Source: Rotaria macrura (Eukaryota > Rotifera > Eurotatoria > Philodinida > Philodinidae). From it: DNA of 64,000 bases. Shown here piece after piece: positions 29,471 to 43,033 of the stretch. The position numbers and the translations under genes were made by a program. Position 1 is the first letter of the stretch, and each line of letters starts with the position of its first letter. The stretch is from assembly GCA_900239685.1 (NCBI GenBank), contig OENT01000082.1, forward strand, positions 1 to 64,000, written 5' to 3'. The notes under the pieces were generated by a model that had not been told where the DNA came from, made no database searches, and worked only from the letters and a program-made list of their open reading frames with translations.

Positions 29471-32400
29471 ATAACTATTTTTAATCATGAACTCACCATT
29501 ATCAATTTTTAAATCAGTTTATTATCTTCTTAAAACTTCACATTCGCGTACTACAGTCATTATAACATTAGCTACATTAACATGTTGTATTGTTGTATTT
29601 ACAATGGCTGGTCAAGCTAATTCCATGGCCTTGCAAGCGTTTTGTTCATTATGTATGTTTGATTTACTATTTATTGGTACCGCTCTTATTTCAACATGGA
29701 GTATTGAAAATCGTACGAAAAAAGTTCTTCATAAAATTCAGTCAGCAAAGAATGATAGTTCAACATCACTTTTTATTCCATCACAAACGATTGCAACATT
29801 TTCATATGGGACAGCTCGTTTCGAAGTATTGGCTGTATTTACATCAACAATGCTCTCTATACTTGGAGCATTTTTTATTCTGAAAGAATCGATTGAAAAA
29901 TTTCTTGAAAATGAACCAATAGATACAGAATATTTTATATCAGCAGCAATTTTAACACTTATCATACATCTTATTGTTATTTATTTTGTACCCAATCAAT
30001 CTTTCGATCACGTTATATTAGCTAGTTCATCAAGTTGGTTACAAGAACATGTTAGTGATATATTTCAAAATCTATGTCATTATATACCAGGTTTAAGTCG
30101 TCTTCTTCTGCCACGAATAAATCCATTAGCCTTACTTTCTTGGTGTGATTTTTCTATTGTTTTATTGAATGCGTTTCTTTTAAAAATGAGTTATGGAAAT
30201 TTTGTTGATACGTTAGCCTCGTTACTTATAGCTTTTATGACCTTTGGAACAATGGTACCTATGGCAATCTATAGTGGAAAAATATTGTTACAAACCACAC
30301 CATCCCATATGATTGGACAATTAGATAAATCTTTACATGAAGCATCGAGACTTGATGGAGTTTTAGAACTTCGACATGAACATTTTTGGGCTCTATCATT
30401 TGGAACACTTGTAGGATCGTTACATGTTCGTTGCCGGTAAGTTGAAGAAGAAACTGGCAATCATTTATTTTTATATTCCACATTAGAACATACTGAGAAT
30501 TGTCAATGCAAGATTTTAATGTATGTTGGGATAAAGATCTTTGATTTCAAAAACGAAAACATGGAATTAGTTGAATACATTTGCTATTTAAATCTATACC
30601 ATAGATTATTTCAATGTTCATTAATTAGGTGACTCAGTCGACACAATTTTAAAACTTTGATCTTTCATATCAAGTGAAATTTTGTAAAAGTTGTCATAAG
30701 AAAATAGCATGATAAAGACATGATTATCCCGTTCGTTTAGAAGTTGATGAATAGGGATGGCTTTGAGTTTTTATGGAACATTTGATGAGATCATTTGTAA
30801 GGAAAATCTTCGCTTTCAAGCATTAGTTTATGGTAGAATCTTGAATGAGTTCAACATTTGAAACTTAAAATCAAACTGATCCAAAAGTTATTACTACGTA
30901 GTTTGTCGATGGTCGACTCGCTATTTTCTTCGAATATATGTATCTAATAAAAACCAAAACCTTTGCAAAACTATAGAATACATGGATGACTATGAGAGAC
31001 ACAGAATCCAGTAAATGCTGCATAGATCCAAATATTTACCTAATCCGAAGAGTAACATGTAATTGTAATTATGATATCAATGGTTACAATGGTATAACTT
31101 TTGAGAATAAAGAAAACTAGAAAAAAATAACTCGTTTATGAAAGATGTTGCAAAAGAAAAACTGTTCTACTCGAAAGAAATGCGATAGTTCGGTTGACAG
31201 CCGCTTCTTAATTTCGATAGACGTATGGGAAAACAGAAGCAAGAAGTAAAATTAATCTTAACGTACATTTTTGTTTGTCGGAAAATATACGTTAAAATGA
31301 AATATATGTTCTACGTTCGTTGTAACACATGTGTACTAGAAAGTCAAAGAGAATAACACTTGCCAAATTACTGATTGCATCTGACCTCTGATTACTAAGA
31401 TTTTGTGAAAATTTTAATAAGAAAAAGCAATTAGCTACATTATAGGTTTTTAGTACTCTCGTTGGCAATGTCATGTCAAAACAGACTTTTTATTTCATTT
31501 AAGTAAGTATAATAGTCAGTCTTTGCTCTATTAGATTCGTCTGTATCATATTGACGAACTAGAAATTATTTAATTATTTCAAAATCATTTGAGCCATTCG
31601 TGCAATATTAAAGATAATATGAAACGAACGCTTCATGTTTGTTTCCCTCCGGAAAAATGAAGTCGACTACGTTGAAATCAAATCTATACACATGTCATTT
31701 CAAGTTTCAGTACTCTAGCCGCCTGTGACATAGCCAACGTTGAATATATCTTCTGGCAGACAATGTCATTAGTTCTTCTCATATAGGAACTGCTTATGTT
31801 TGATACATGTTCAGGTTCGATTTTGTACATATTTCATCATGCAAGAACTAACCGAGTTTTATTGTACAAATGATTGTAGAGAATTGATAATTGTATTCTA
31901 AGATGTATACAGAAGAGAAATAATTTTACAAATAATTTACATGTATTGAATATCTTAGTTGAAAAGATATTTTTTCTGTTGTTTCCAGCATAGAAATGTT
32001 ATTCATAGATACGTTTAGTTCATTTAAGTGACAACAGAATAGATTGCCTGAAATGAATTGAAAGCAAGGTTGCATAAATTGTTGAATTTTTATGTCATAT
32101 ATTTAGACGCCTCATCGTATCGGATAAGTATACACTCTAAGAAATATTACGTACTTACCATAATTCTCGACAATCTAATGTATAATTCAAGATAAGACAG
32201 ACCCTCTGTGACGAACACTCAAATCTATTCTTGGATCTCATGACTTTCTTATTTTTAATTATTTATTTAGATTCATATTCATGATATAAGACTAAATAGT
32301 GCTAAGTAAGTTTAGAAAAATGATCTAATTCGACAACCCCGTAAAAGAATAAGATAATAAAATCAAGAGCACATGTTTCTCGTTTAGATTTACTGACATA

Positions 32401-33066
32401 ACTGAATTCTATAGAAAATCTGTATTCAGAAATGACATCGCTATTTCGAAAAATTTCTACTACGACTTGCAACAACTTGTTAAGAAGTATTTCTTAATTT
32501 AACTTCGACTAAATTCAGCAATACAACAACACTGACTACGATACTATGCTATACGAGCACTGGATGAATCTTTTTAAATGATCGTATAAGACTTGTCGAA
32601 TCTCTGTCATAAAGAATATCTTGTGAACGCATGCTTGTCTATTTAGAAAAATCTTCTATCTAGCGTTAATCACATATTTTTCAGTGATTTTATCGGAAGA
32701 CATACGCATGTCATCGATTGCTTTGGTAACATGTCAAAGAATGAAAATCCATTTGTTTTACTTTAAAAAGAAAATTATTTCTCTTAATGTAGTATTATTC
32801 GTAAATAAGAAGAAGATTTTGAAAAAGAAACTCGTACAACAAAAATAAACTTAATATTTGCTTTTAATATTTTATTTAGACGAGATGCTGATGAGCAATT
32901 AGTTCTAGCACATGTATGGAATAGGCTAGCAAATGTTGTGCAAATACTGACCATTCATATTTTCAAAGATGATTGGCTACGACATCAAACTCATACATTT
33001 ATGCAATCTCAAACGGGTCATCATACACAAGCATCGAAACATAATGGTTTTGTCGTCGTTACATAG
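29471..33066 (+). CDS. SLC30A6: Zinc transporter 6 (SLC30A6/ZnT6); ATG at 29487
   Basis: A cation diffusion facilitator of the secretory pathway that works with ZnT5 to load zinc into Golgi enzymes. Exon 1 is 29487-30436 and exon 2 is 32880-33066, joined in phase across a 2443-base intron, giving 378 residues (human about 461; the C-terminal tail is shorter). Six hydrophobic segments are visible. The cytosolic domain carries the ZnT6 signature YSGKILLQTTPSHMIGQLDK, then LDGVLELRHEHFW, SLHVRCRRDADEQ and LTIHIFKDDWLR. As in other ZnT6 proteins the transport-site His/Asp pattern is degenerate (FVDTLASL in helix 5), which fits a structural partner role. Bases 29471-29486 are the 5' leader after a gttctag acceptor. 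The large intron contains no recognised gene. Confidence 0.92.
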
Positions 33067-34301
33067 CAAAACTGAACATGAATATAAAAGAAATTTGTTC
33101 TTGTTTTATTTAAAATTAATAAATCTATTCTAATCTGAAGTAAAAGTTTAAGTTAAAAGGAACATGATATATGAAATTTCAATTTAATAGCAGTGATTAA
33201 GAAACTGATTGAAGAGCAATATGACACATATTTATAATAATGATGGTGAGTGATTGATGTGCATCTATATATATCTATATTGTTTTGCTTTTGCTCAACA
33301 GATGTCGTCACGTTTTTTATTTTTGAACGATTCGTTGTTTAAAAACCAATGTACACTAATAAAAAACCTGGGTGGGTATCTTTTTCTTTCTTTCTTATTT
33401 TTCTTTCAAACATCATCATGATGTTTATTTTTCTAGTTGATTATTCAAAAGTTAATTATTTGATAAGATGTTCGTCAATACATATGTCAGTTTTCGGTCA
33501 ACATAACTTGAGAATCATTCAACGAAAATAAAATCAAAATCGTACACGATTCTTTTATCGAATCGACCATTCTAATCGATTAACTTTTAACTTAATACTC
33601 TTTTGCATTTGACTGCTACTATTGTCGAATGGGATCAACTATGAATTTGTATTCAAGAGTGTATGAAAATCCTTTTTTCTTTATTTTTTCTGTATTTTTG
33701 TTACCAACTAGATTACGCGTTCTCTTCATTGATGCTTTCCGTTTTCTTTCCTTGCTAATAGTTTCCGAAGGCTGTAAACTAGAATGACAGCGAGAATAGA
33801 ACAAGGCTACAGGCATACATCGAAATCCGTTAGATAAGAAAAAAACCCAATGTCGCCGACGGCATCATCTTTGTACTCTTATTATCGCTGATGTTGTTTT
33901 TGTTGTTGCTTGTAGTCGATTTATCCTACTATTCTATCTATAATTCAAGTATATCATGATAAGAAAGTTCTGTAAATTGAAATGAATCGTCAATGGCAGC
34001 TGTCATTTAAACAGTTTAAATGAATAGAATCAATGATATACTATTGGATTCTTTTGTCTCCAGTTTTCTTTCTTTCTTTCTTTCTTTCCTTCTCTCTTGC
34101 TTATCTTTCACTTGTCTCAAAGCAAACTTATATTTACCCTAGGCAGTCGATTGAATCCGAGTCATATTATCCTACATCAAAATAAGCAAAAAGAAAAAAA
34201 AAATAAAGATCGGTAACCATTTCGTTTGTTATTTTAGATTTCTTATTTGCATTTTACAAGAGCAAAATCGAAACATGTCGTAGAACAATAACAAGGAAAA
34301 A
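33067..34301. other. Intergenic between ZnT6 and TULP4
   Basis: ZnT6 3' flank and TULP4 upstream region. A TTTC microsatellite lies at 34065-34096. A tttattttag-like acceptor lies at about 34230-34239, some 60 bases before the TULP4 ATG. No gene is supported. Confidence 0.4.
34065..34096. repeat. (TTTC)n microsatellite
   Basis: Several tandem copies of tttc run across 34065-34090 and then decay into ttccttctctc. Confidence 0.8.
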
Positions 34302-37300
34302 ATGTATGCTTACATCGAATTATCGAATATCGCTCGAACTGATTCAATAATTCAATCATTATCATGGATGAGTTATATTCCAAATTCGTCGTTATCATCA
34401 GCTAGTGATAATAATAATGATGATACTACGAATACTATTACGAATAATAATCGACCAATATCTTCATCATCAACAACAAGCTTTCACGAAGGATGGTTAG
34501 CAACAGGGAATACAAATCATATTGTTAGTGTCACATATACATCGATGAAATCGGACGAAAATTCTATTATGCCCGATCGTACAAATTTTAATTTACGTGC
34601 ACATCGTACAGAAATTCGCCTTGTTTCATGGAATATTCCGTATCAGAAATTAGCTACTATTGATGAAAAAGGTGTTATTTTTGTTTGGGTTAAGCAAGAT
34701 AATCGTTGGTCATTAGAATTAATCAATGATCGAAATCATCCTGTTACAGATATGTCATGGTCACACGATGGACGTATGACGATAATTTGTTATGAAGATG
34801 GCTTTATATTAGCCGGTTCTGTAACGGGACAACGTTATTGGTCAACAGTTTTAAATATTCCTCAAGCCAGAGTTTCTGCTGTTACATGGATGCCTGATGT
34901 TTCACAGTAATTTGACATTTCGCGAATAATTTGAATTTATCATTCATTCTATTTTTGGTTGTAGTGTTATTCTTGGTACAACAGCAGGGCAATTAGTTGT
35001 AATGGATCATCATGGTAATACAACAGAAATTCAAAATTTATCAACACATCCAATCCGACAATTAATTTATTCGTGTAATAAATTCTATCCCGAAGCATCA
35101 GATAATAGTAATAACATAGATTAATATATCTTTGCTTTTTTCTTTGGAATTTTGATGTTTCTCTTTTACTAGATGCAACAAAATTTAATAATGATGATTA
35201 TATACTCGCATGTAGTCTCGAAAATGGTCAAGTGTTTTTTCTTAACAATCATCAAGATCAGTCACCGATTATCGTCGAAACAGATTTACTAAGTCAGATT
35301 CAAGCAAAAAACCCTATTTGATAATAATACTACTTGAATTATTTTTATAGATGTTAAAATAGATTGGTCATCATCAGATGAAATCCTTGCTGTCGGTGGT
35401 TATAAACGTTCAAACGATATGAACTATATGAATAAAATTATATTCTATACTCGTCGTGGAGAATTTTTACATCATATTGATCTTCCACAAACGGTTTGTA
35501 GACAACAATAAGAATTTTTCAATTTGAACACAACTATATGACAAACTGTAGTTTATGTATTATCTGTAAAACTAGATGATAGATTTTGTTAACGCACCAA
35601 TTGATTCAGTATATATATATGTATTCTAGCGTTGACTATAAACGTTACTTTAGGCTCTATATTATAGAATAGAATTATAGACAGAAAAAAAATCGAATTA
35701 TCTAGAAAAATGAAAATAACTTGAGATGGCTAGTGAACCTCGGTGTAGATAAAACATTGTAGTAGCATGAAAATAACAGATATTGATAGTAGGTGACGTT
35801 TTTCGAGTTTTTTAAAATTATAATCAGCATTACTGATAAACATTGTCATGTTTATCCTATTAATTAGAAGTTTGTCTTATAGCATGCTTAATATTGAGTA
35901 AATATTTAATAAAACAAAAAGAAAAACTTCAAAACCATTTTCTTATGAAATAGATTCATTCATTCAGAGAATAAAACATCCAGGGCTCCTATTCGAAGAT
36001 CTAACTGATTTTGTCACATTGTTCAAAACTAAACATTATTAAATGAAACCATTGATCTTCCATGTGTACTATCAAGAAATCTACCGGATGAATCTGATGG
36101 TATCTACTAGTGCGGATCAATAATTATATATGTAATCTAAGTAAACCTGAGATGTATGCTAATGAATGACTATTAACAATCGCAAATTCATTCCGATGCT
36201 CAATGACATTCATCACTATATCTTACATTCGTAACATTGAATGAAGGTATAACCTTTGAATACGATACATGGATGATACTGAATTCAGTAAATTGATAAA
36301 ATCAGGCAATTATACGCAGCTGTTCTTCTTATTTAAAATAGACCATAGTAGATGTATATATATACATATATATATGAATAACTACTCGAACTAATCTTAC
36401 TGATCACTAATCCTACAGGCTTTCATATTGACGCATAATATCACATACTCCAAAAATAGTAGGAAACGATAAGATTATGGGACCTAATTTCAGATGCAAA
36501 CTAACTGATTTTAAGTTTGTCCTTTTCCTAATCGAATCTCAGTTGTACTCACAAAGGTTCTCTTATTAAAATTAATAAAAATCAAATCAGAACACAAACA
36601 AGTTGGACGACTATGCAAAATATTTAGATTAGTCTAGGATCCAATATAAATCCCCCCGTCGCAATAGAAAGCCTCTGAGTCTTCTGTTAACTAGCAGTGG
36701 GGAAGCTATTAAGATAAAATGAATGCGAATGCCATCAAACGAAAGACTCGCACAGTCATATTATGATGAAACAAGAAGAAAAAATTATACATTTCACAAT
36801 ATGTAATTATCTACTAATGTATATTCTTAGACAAAGCACTTGATGGCTATAATCTAGGACATTGATAAAGTATTCCACAAAAATTATTCCCAATCATTTA
36901 TAGTTAAAGTCTAAAGAGAAAAAGTATTTTTTTCATACGCCTAAGGCAGGTAGCCCAGACAATCTAATACTAATTGGGAAGTTCTTTCTTTTTTCAATCG
37001 AATGAATTCGTCTAGACAAATTAGAAATCACACAGTTGCTATGTCATCACGCAGTGATTTATGTTCCTCCTGCATTATGTATAGTACAATATGTAATTCT
37101 TCAGAGAGACGAACAATTCCTAAATCTTATCAAAGCTCTATTGATAATAAATCATGGGATTGTTGTTTTTATTTTCTAGACTCAGCCATTATCTGCTTTG
37201 TGTTGGGCACATGGCAATAGTAAGCATGAATCAAATAATATCACTATATTCTTTGTTTTTCTTTATTCTCATATCTAGACATTGTTTTTGTTGCATGTGG

Positions 37301-40300
37301 TTCATTTGTTTATACAATATGGATAATTCATAAGCCTTTACCGTCCATGTTAACTTTATGTCAGATGAAAATCAAACAAAATTTATTAAATAATTCTTTA
37401 CAAAATTTCGATAAACTTTATTTACCAAATAATTTAAAACATAGTCTTTTAAATCTATTTCGTTCAACAATAAAAGGTTTTCTACCTGATCCAAACAGTA
37501 TACGTTCATTTGTATGTAATCCATTAAAATCTCATCTTCGTCTACAATGTACAATGAAACGTATTGATAACGAAACTGACAATGTTTCATCGACACAAAC
37601 AACAAATAATAATCTATCGGGAGCTATGTATGTTCTATATTTAGAATATCTTGGTGGTTTGATACCACTATTAACAGCTAAACGTATATCAAAAATTTGT
37701 CCTGATTTTATTATATTTGATCCACAAGTAAAAATTAATGAGGCACTATTACCATCAACTTCAAAATTCAATTCATCAAAATTGTTAACAAGAACAAAAT
37801 TTCTATCATTAAGACGAAATTCAAATACATTAAATAATAAATCCAATATGCAACAATCGAAACTAATCAACAACAACAACAACAACAACAATAATAATAA
37901 TAATAATAATATTAATCGTACGAGTTTAATTAGTAATCGAAATTCTATATATGTTGCTGAAACGAATATTCATCATGGTAATGAAAATATTATAACAAGA
38001 AAAATTAGTTCGGGTTGCAGCACTGAAAACGATTCTGACGAAGAAAATGATGGACATCTTAGTGATTTACAAGAAAAACAATCAAGAAAAAAGCCAATAA
38101 TCAAAGTAAATGAACGAATGATATCTGAAAGGTTTTCTTACTTCATTTGAAAAAAAAACATATGCTGATCTATTTTCTTTTCATTATATTATAATTACTT
38201 TCGATCAGTTCATATATTCAACAATTTATTATTCATATATCAACCTACTGTTTTCAAAAAAAAAACGTAATTAACGTAAATATGCAGTCCAAAAAATGTC
38301 TTAATTAACTGGTTGCTATCATTTTCCTGTTTGCGTAAATGTATCGAAACGATAGATGATATATGTTATCATTGAATTCGATGACACACAGCCAAGGCCT
38401 CGGTTATTTGCATAGTATGAGATAGTAAATCTGCGTCATTGTGCTAACTCGCTTTCATTCAGTTTTGTGGTCAAAAACTGTCAGACTACACAACTCGTCT
38501 CATGGACACTTTTGCATGAATTAATCAAAGCTATCATGATAAAGAGATATCATAATATAAACTAACATTTACTCGTCAGACAAATGTTGTTAATAAGAAG
38601 ACAATATCTTAATGAATGCAGAATTAATAATATAGAATCAACGGAAAAAGTGAACAAGCAATGGATAGGGTTCACTGAAAATAATTCTACTGGTATGATC
38701 AGATGAAGCATATGAAAATTGAATTATAAATTTCTAATGTAATAAACCAGTCGATGAGAAGATACTCATGCATGCATGTATGTCAAATTTTAAATGAAAA
38801 TCATGCAAAAGAATTAGTAGCTGTCGATGAACATTACTAGTCGTGTCAAAAGTTAAAATTCATATTTTCTGCATACTTCAAGAACGAAGCGTCAGGTTAC
38901 GTAGACACTATCTCTCGATGAATTATTTTCTCACAATAGTGAAACTTGAAAAGTTCCCATGGTCTAAAAAAATTGAATTCCTTATTTTATGAGCAATTCG
39001 ATGTGTTTTAACATAGAAAACCGTGCTCGTCTAAATCTAGGTGGTTTATTTGAACGAGGTTCGTTTTCCTATTCTTAAAAAATAGAATGCTAGTATCCTG
39101 ATAGGATAGAATAGTCGAGAGATATTATTTGAACTCATTTGTTATTGAACTAAATAAATATTTTTTTTCTAGAATAACAAGTTATGTACAATTGCAGCCA
39201 ATATATGGGGCACACGCTTCAAATTTTATGGTCATTCAAATCATTTACCTGATATTTTAGGCAGTGTAACATATAAAACTTCATTTTTACATTTACAACC
39301 TCGTCAAATGACAGTGAGAGTAGCTAATAATTATAATACTCGTAAACACAGACAAGCAACCACAAATATAATAAACCGTAAGAAAACTATGAAGTCAACT
39401 AGTCGTAAAACAAAACAAATAAAACGTAGTAAAAATGATGAGATCTTAGAACATGAAACGAAGCATTCATCGAATATTCCTATAGCTCCAATGTCTCCAC
39501 AACTATCAAATATTCGTTCAAGTTTACTTCTTTATCAACAACCTCTTTTATCATCTACAAATGAATCTAGACATTCATCACAAATAAAAACTAAACATAC
39601 ATCTCAACGATCATCACGCCGTTTACAACGTACATCTATAGCAACAACAGTTATTCATCGACGGCCAACTCATATTGATTCATCAGCTGCAAATTCTTCA
39701 TCGACATCACCAATTAATTTAAGTCGTTCGACATCGCCAGCAGCTTCCGTGGCGAATTTTATTCGTCCCATATCTCCTCCATGTATTCAAGTTAAACAAC
39801 CTATATCACCGAAATTCTCTCGAACATCTTCAACAACTGTTACAAATAATTCAATACATGATCGGCATCGTTCACCACCAGCAACGACAACGGTATCATC
39901 AACAACAAATAATGTTGATACATCGACAATTCATAGTGCAACAGCCGCAGCGGCAGCAGCAGCATTAATAGTTGATAGTTCATCCGGTTATGATAGTAAT
40001 GAAAATCCAAATAATCAAATCACGACTAGTACAGTTTCTCATGTACCAGAAAGTTGTTTTGAACCTGAGACATATCGTAATTTATATCCATTCAATAGTA
40101 ATCAACAAAAAAAATTAAGCTTAAGTGATCCAACATTAAATCAAACAAGAAGAATTTCACATAATTCACAACAACAACAACAACAAGTTATACTCGATTC
40201 GGTTACAACCAATCAATATTTTTCTATCTCATCCTTACAACGGCACACATCAAAAGATACTGATCAGTGCGACAATGATGATGATAATGATGATGACGAT

Positions 40301-42202
40301 GACGACGAAGAGGAAGATGATGATGATGATGAAAACGATGATGATGGCATTAACGATAAAGATATTAAACATTTTAGTTCACGTCATGACGTATCATTGA
40401 AAGAAAAGACAACAACAGCTAATGACTCGCGAAAAGTGAGTAGCATCAAAAATGAGCTCAGAAGATAGCAGTGGTGAATAATTAGATTCTCATGTTATCA
40501 CAATTAAATATGTCGATTGCAGTCATCAGCATTAATGAGAAATATAAATAAGTTTAATAGTACTGGATATGCTTGACATTTATGAGTTATGTTGACATGA
40601 ATGGAAGCTTTCGGTTACTTAACCCTTTAAAACCGAAGGCGGTTCTTCGTGTAACAGAAAGAAGACAATCATGAAAATAGACCTGATGAATCCTCAGTAT
40701 ACTCATAATATCGTCAATACGAACTTCGCTGCTCTTCTTCCCAAACTATACAGTAACTACTTATTATCATAAATATAGCATCTCACAAAAATATCTAGGA
40801 AAAGCATTTGTGAACATAAACTTTTCCCGTACATAGCTTTCACTGTCTTTAATGTACCGTAAAATTTTCAGTAAAAAAGAACGATTTGTTCCTGAGATAA
40901 TGAATTCAGAAGAAATTAGTAAAATTGAGCAAAAACTTTGTAAAATTCGACTTTTCTTCTCTAAAATGCTCTATCGTCCCAAGTCAAGAACCATCGTCGC
41001 TGAATATTTCAGAGCAATGCAGACACGGCATCAGCTATTTATGAGCAAAATTTTAGATCAATATTCCCTTGTTTTGATATTTTTATTACAAGGATTATCC
41101 TATGACAGAACGATTTTCTTTTCGATAGTGTTCTGTGGTGGTAGAATGGGATAAAATTCACAGAATAATTTCATCAAATGCTTGGTGCCTATATATAAGC
41201 ATATCTGTTTAAAAAAAGAACGTTAGATGCTCTTTTTTTAATGAAAAAACTTCAGGAAAAAAAGTGATTGTAAAATTCATTAGTATTGAAAGATCTTCGA
41301 TTTCGTATCAAATTCAATAGAAAATTATTTTCTTACTCCTACTGTACGATTTTTAGTGTCATGCCAGTTCAGAAAATATTTGGTTTCTTCTTATAACCTC
41401 TTCTATTGAACTTTATAGTAATTGTACTAATGTCCCTTGGAAAGGACGTTCGACTTTAAAGGGTTAACATTCTTTAGTTTAATATCGTACAGCATTAGAT
41501 ATATTCTTGTAGTTTACTTGCTACTTTCATCAATTGACTGAATGAGAATAATCTCACACAAAACCAAATCCGAACATTCGAATTCCGTGCATATCTCCAT
41601 TGACTTGACGATATTGTTACTTTCTCTTAAAGTCTACCGATTCACAATATAAACATCGTCTTCTTTAGCAAATGTATTCATAAATCATAGCAGAAATCTC
41701 GTATGTTTTCATTTTAGAAATACGCTAGTCCACGGCATCGTATGATGACATGCACTAGTGGAATCAGTGATTCGTTAACCAAACTCTCTCCTTCATCAGA
41801 TATTGATAAAACAGACAATCATATTAACAGTTCGTTTTATGTGATGCAAAATCGTCCACCGTAAGTTTTGTGTTAATGTAAATTTCAACAGGAAAAAAAA
41901 GCCGATATTATTTTTATCTATTTGTTAAAGCTTGTGGAATGAACAATCTCAAGTTTATCAATTAGATTTTGGAGGTCGTGTAACACTGGAATCAGCAAAA
42001 AATTTTCAAATTGAATTTAAAAACAAACAAGTAATAAAATCATAACGCAATGAAAGTTGTATAGATTTATTTTGATTTTTCAAAGGTTATTCAATTCGGT
42101 CGTATAGAAAATAATTGTTATACACTTGATTTTGAATGGCCTTTCTCACCGTTACAAGCATTTGCCGTTGCTCTCGCAAATATAACTCAACGTCTCAAAT
42201 GA
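34302..42202 (+). CDS. TULP4: Tubby-like protein 4 (WD40, SOCS box, split tubby domain)
   Basis: A Tubby-superfamily protein whose SOCS box suggests a Cullin-RING substrate receptor. Ten exons (34302-34906, 34965-35107, 35173-35292, 35351-35493, 37180-37219, 37279-38105, 39173-40435, 41718-41860, 41931-42030, 42086-42202) give 1166 residues. The start MYAYIEL matches MYAAVEH-like family starts. The N-terminal WD40 region includes EGWLATGN, FNLRAHRTEIRLVSWN and SWSHDGRMTIICYEDGF. A SOCS-like segment precedes FLPDPNSIRSFV. The tubby domain is split as in vertebrate TULP4: YVLYLEYLGGLIP, then NIWGTRFKF and YKTSFLHLQPRQM, then the end LWNEQSQVYQLDFGGRV, ENNCYTLDFEWPFSPLQAFA. Between them lie Asn (about 546-562), Ala (about 883-890) and Asp/Glu (about 992-1017) runs. 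Exon 3 uses an unusual gtcaga donor. Intron 7 holds a piggyBac-like element. Confidence 0.95.
37867..37912 (+). repeat. Coding trinucleotide run (poly-Asn) in TULP4
   Basis: Tandem aac codons followed by aat codons encode about 16 consecutive Asn residues inside the disordered insert of TULP4. The switch from aac to aat within one run indicates some age rather than a single recent slippage. Confidence 0.85.
40623..41463. mobile_element. piggyBac-like non-autonomous element in TULP4 intron 7
   Basis: TTAA tetranucleotides flank both ends (40619-40622 and 41464-41467), as expected of piggyBac target duplications. The ends begin CCCTTTAAAACCGAAGG on the left and, read inward from the right, CCCTTTAAAGTCGAACG: short inverted termini starting CCC, also typical of the superfamily. 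The length is 841 bases. An internal frame at 40852-41154 has no transposase motif. The insertion leaves the TULP4 splice sites intact. Confidence 0.7.
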
Positions 42203-43033
42203 GATTAAATATCTGTGGTTTATGGTTTATGTGTTTTTTTTAATTTATCAGTATTGTACAAAGTTCTTCTCAGCGAACGCTCAGAACCCTTGCGTTTAAT
42301 TTTTTTTGTCTCTGTATTCGTCCGTAATTTGCCAAGAAAAAAATATAAATATATAGATATTTGTTTACTGAAATATATTAATAAGACAAACAGTATCGAC
42401 CTAATTTGTAGATAAAAAATTGATTACTTCATCCTAATTAATTTTCAAAAGAAAAATATCTATTTCTATGCAACGAAGCAAGTATGTGCGAATTTTCAAA
42501 AGAAAATCATAATCAAAACAAAAATTCTATTATAAATTGTAGTATTTAAAATCGATAAACGAAAAACATCATGAGATGATATTCTTAATCATGCTATAAG
42601 AAATGTATTCTGCAAAATTTTATTCTTCTTTCATCAGAGGTAAACACAGAATTGTTTTTCTGTTATGCGGATTTACCATATTTGAAGTATGACAGTATTC
42701 TTCATGAATGGATGTCAATTAATAAGATTTTCATAATGGTAAATTATGTCATTAGTTAGTAATATCCTGACATTTATCGAATACATCTGGTATCATTAGA
42801 TATGAATCTTCGAAGAGATGACATGATTGGATTTCAAATCAGGATGAAACATCTGGAGCTTTGACATTTATCTATCATGCCTTCGAAATCAGTATAAACA
42901 GTGAATGAGATGATTCGATTCACGGCGATGAATTTTATTTCTTTTTAAATAATAAATTTTATCGAATTTTAGATTCGAAATTTTATGTAACCGTTTCATT
43001 TATAAGCAGTCATTAATTAAGTTGTTGTACATA
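42203..43033. other. TULP4 3' flank, no supported gene
   Basis: AT-rich. A frame at 42215-42415 starts 13 bases after the TULP4 stop but shows no domain and is likely 3' UTR. Confidence 0.4.

Noticed and set aside
30961-31100. Possible shared repeat between the ZnT6 intron and TULP4 intron 4 (about 36240-36300)
   Set aside because: Only scattered matches (acatggatgac, cagtaaat) in AT-rich sequence; not convincing without an alignment.
30437-32879. Nested gene in the 2.4-kb ZnT6 intron
   Set aside because: The only open frames (for example 31292-31474 minus) are short and featureless; no TIR pair or coding exon was seen.
40852-41154. 100-codon frame inside the piggyBac-like element
   Set aside because: No DDD transposase motif or Cys-rich end; shorter than any known transposase domain.
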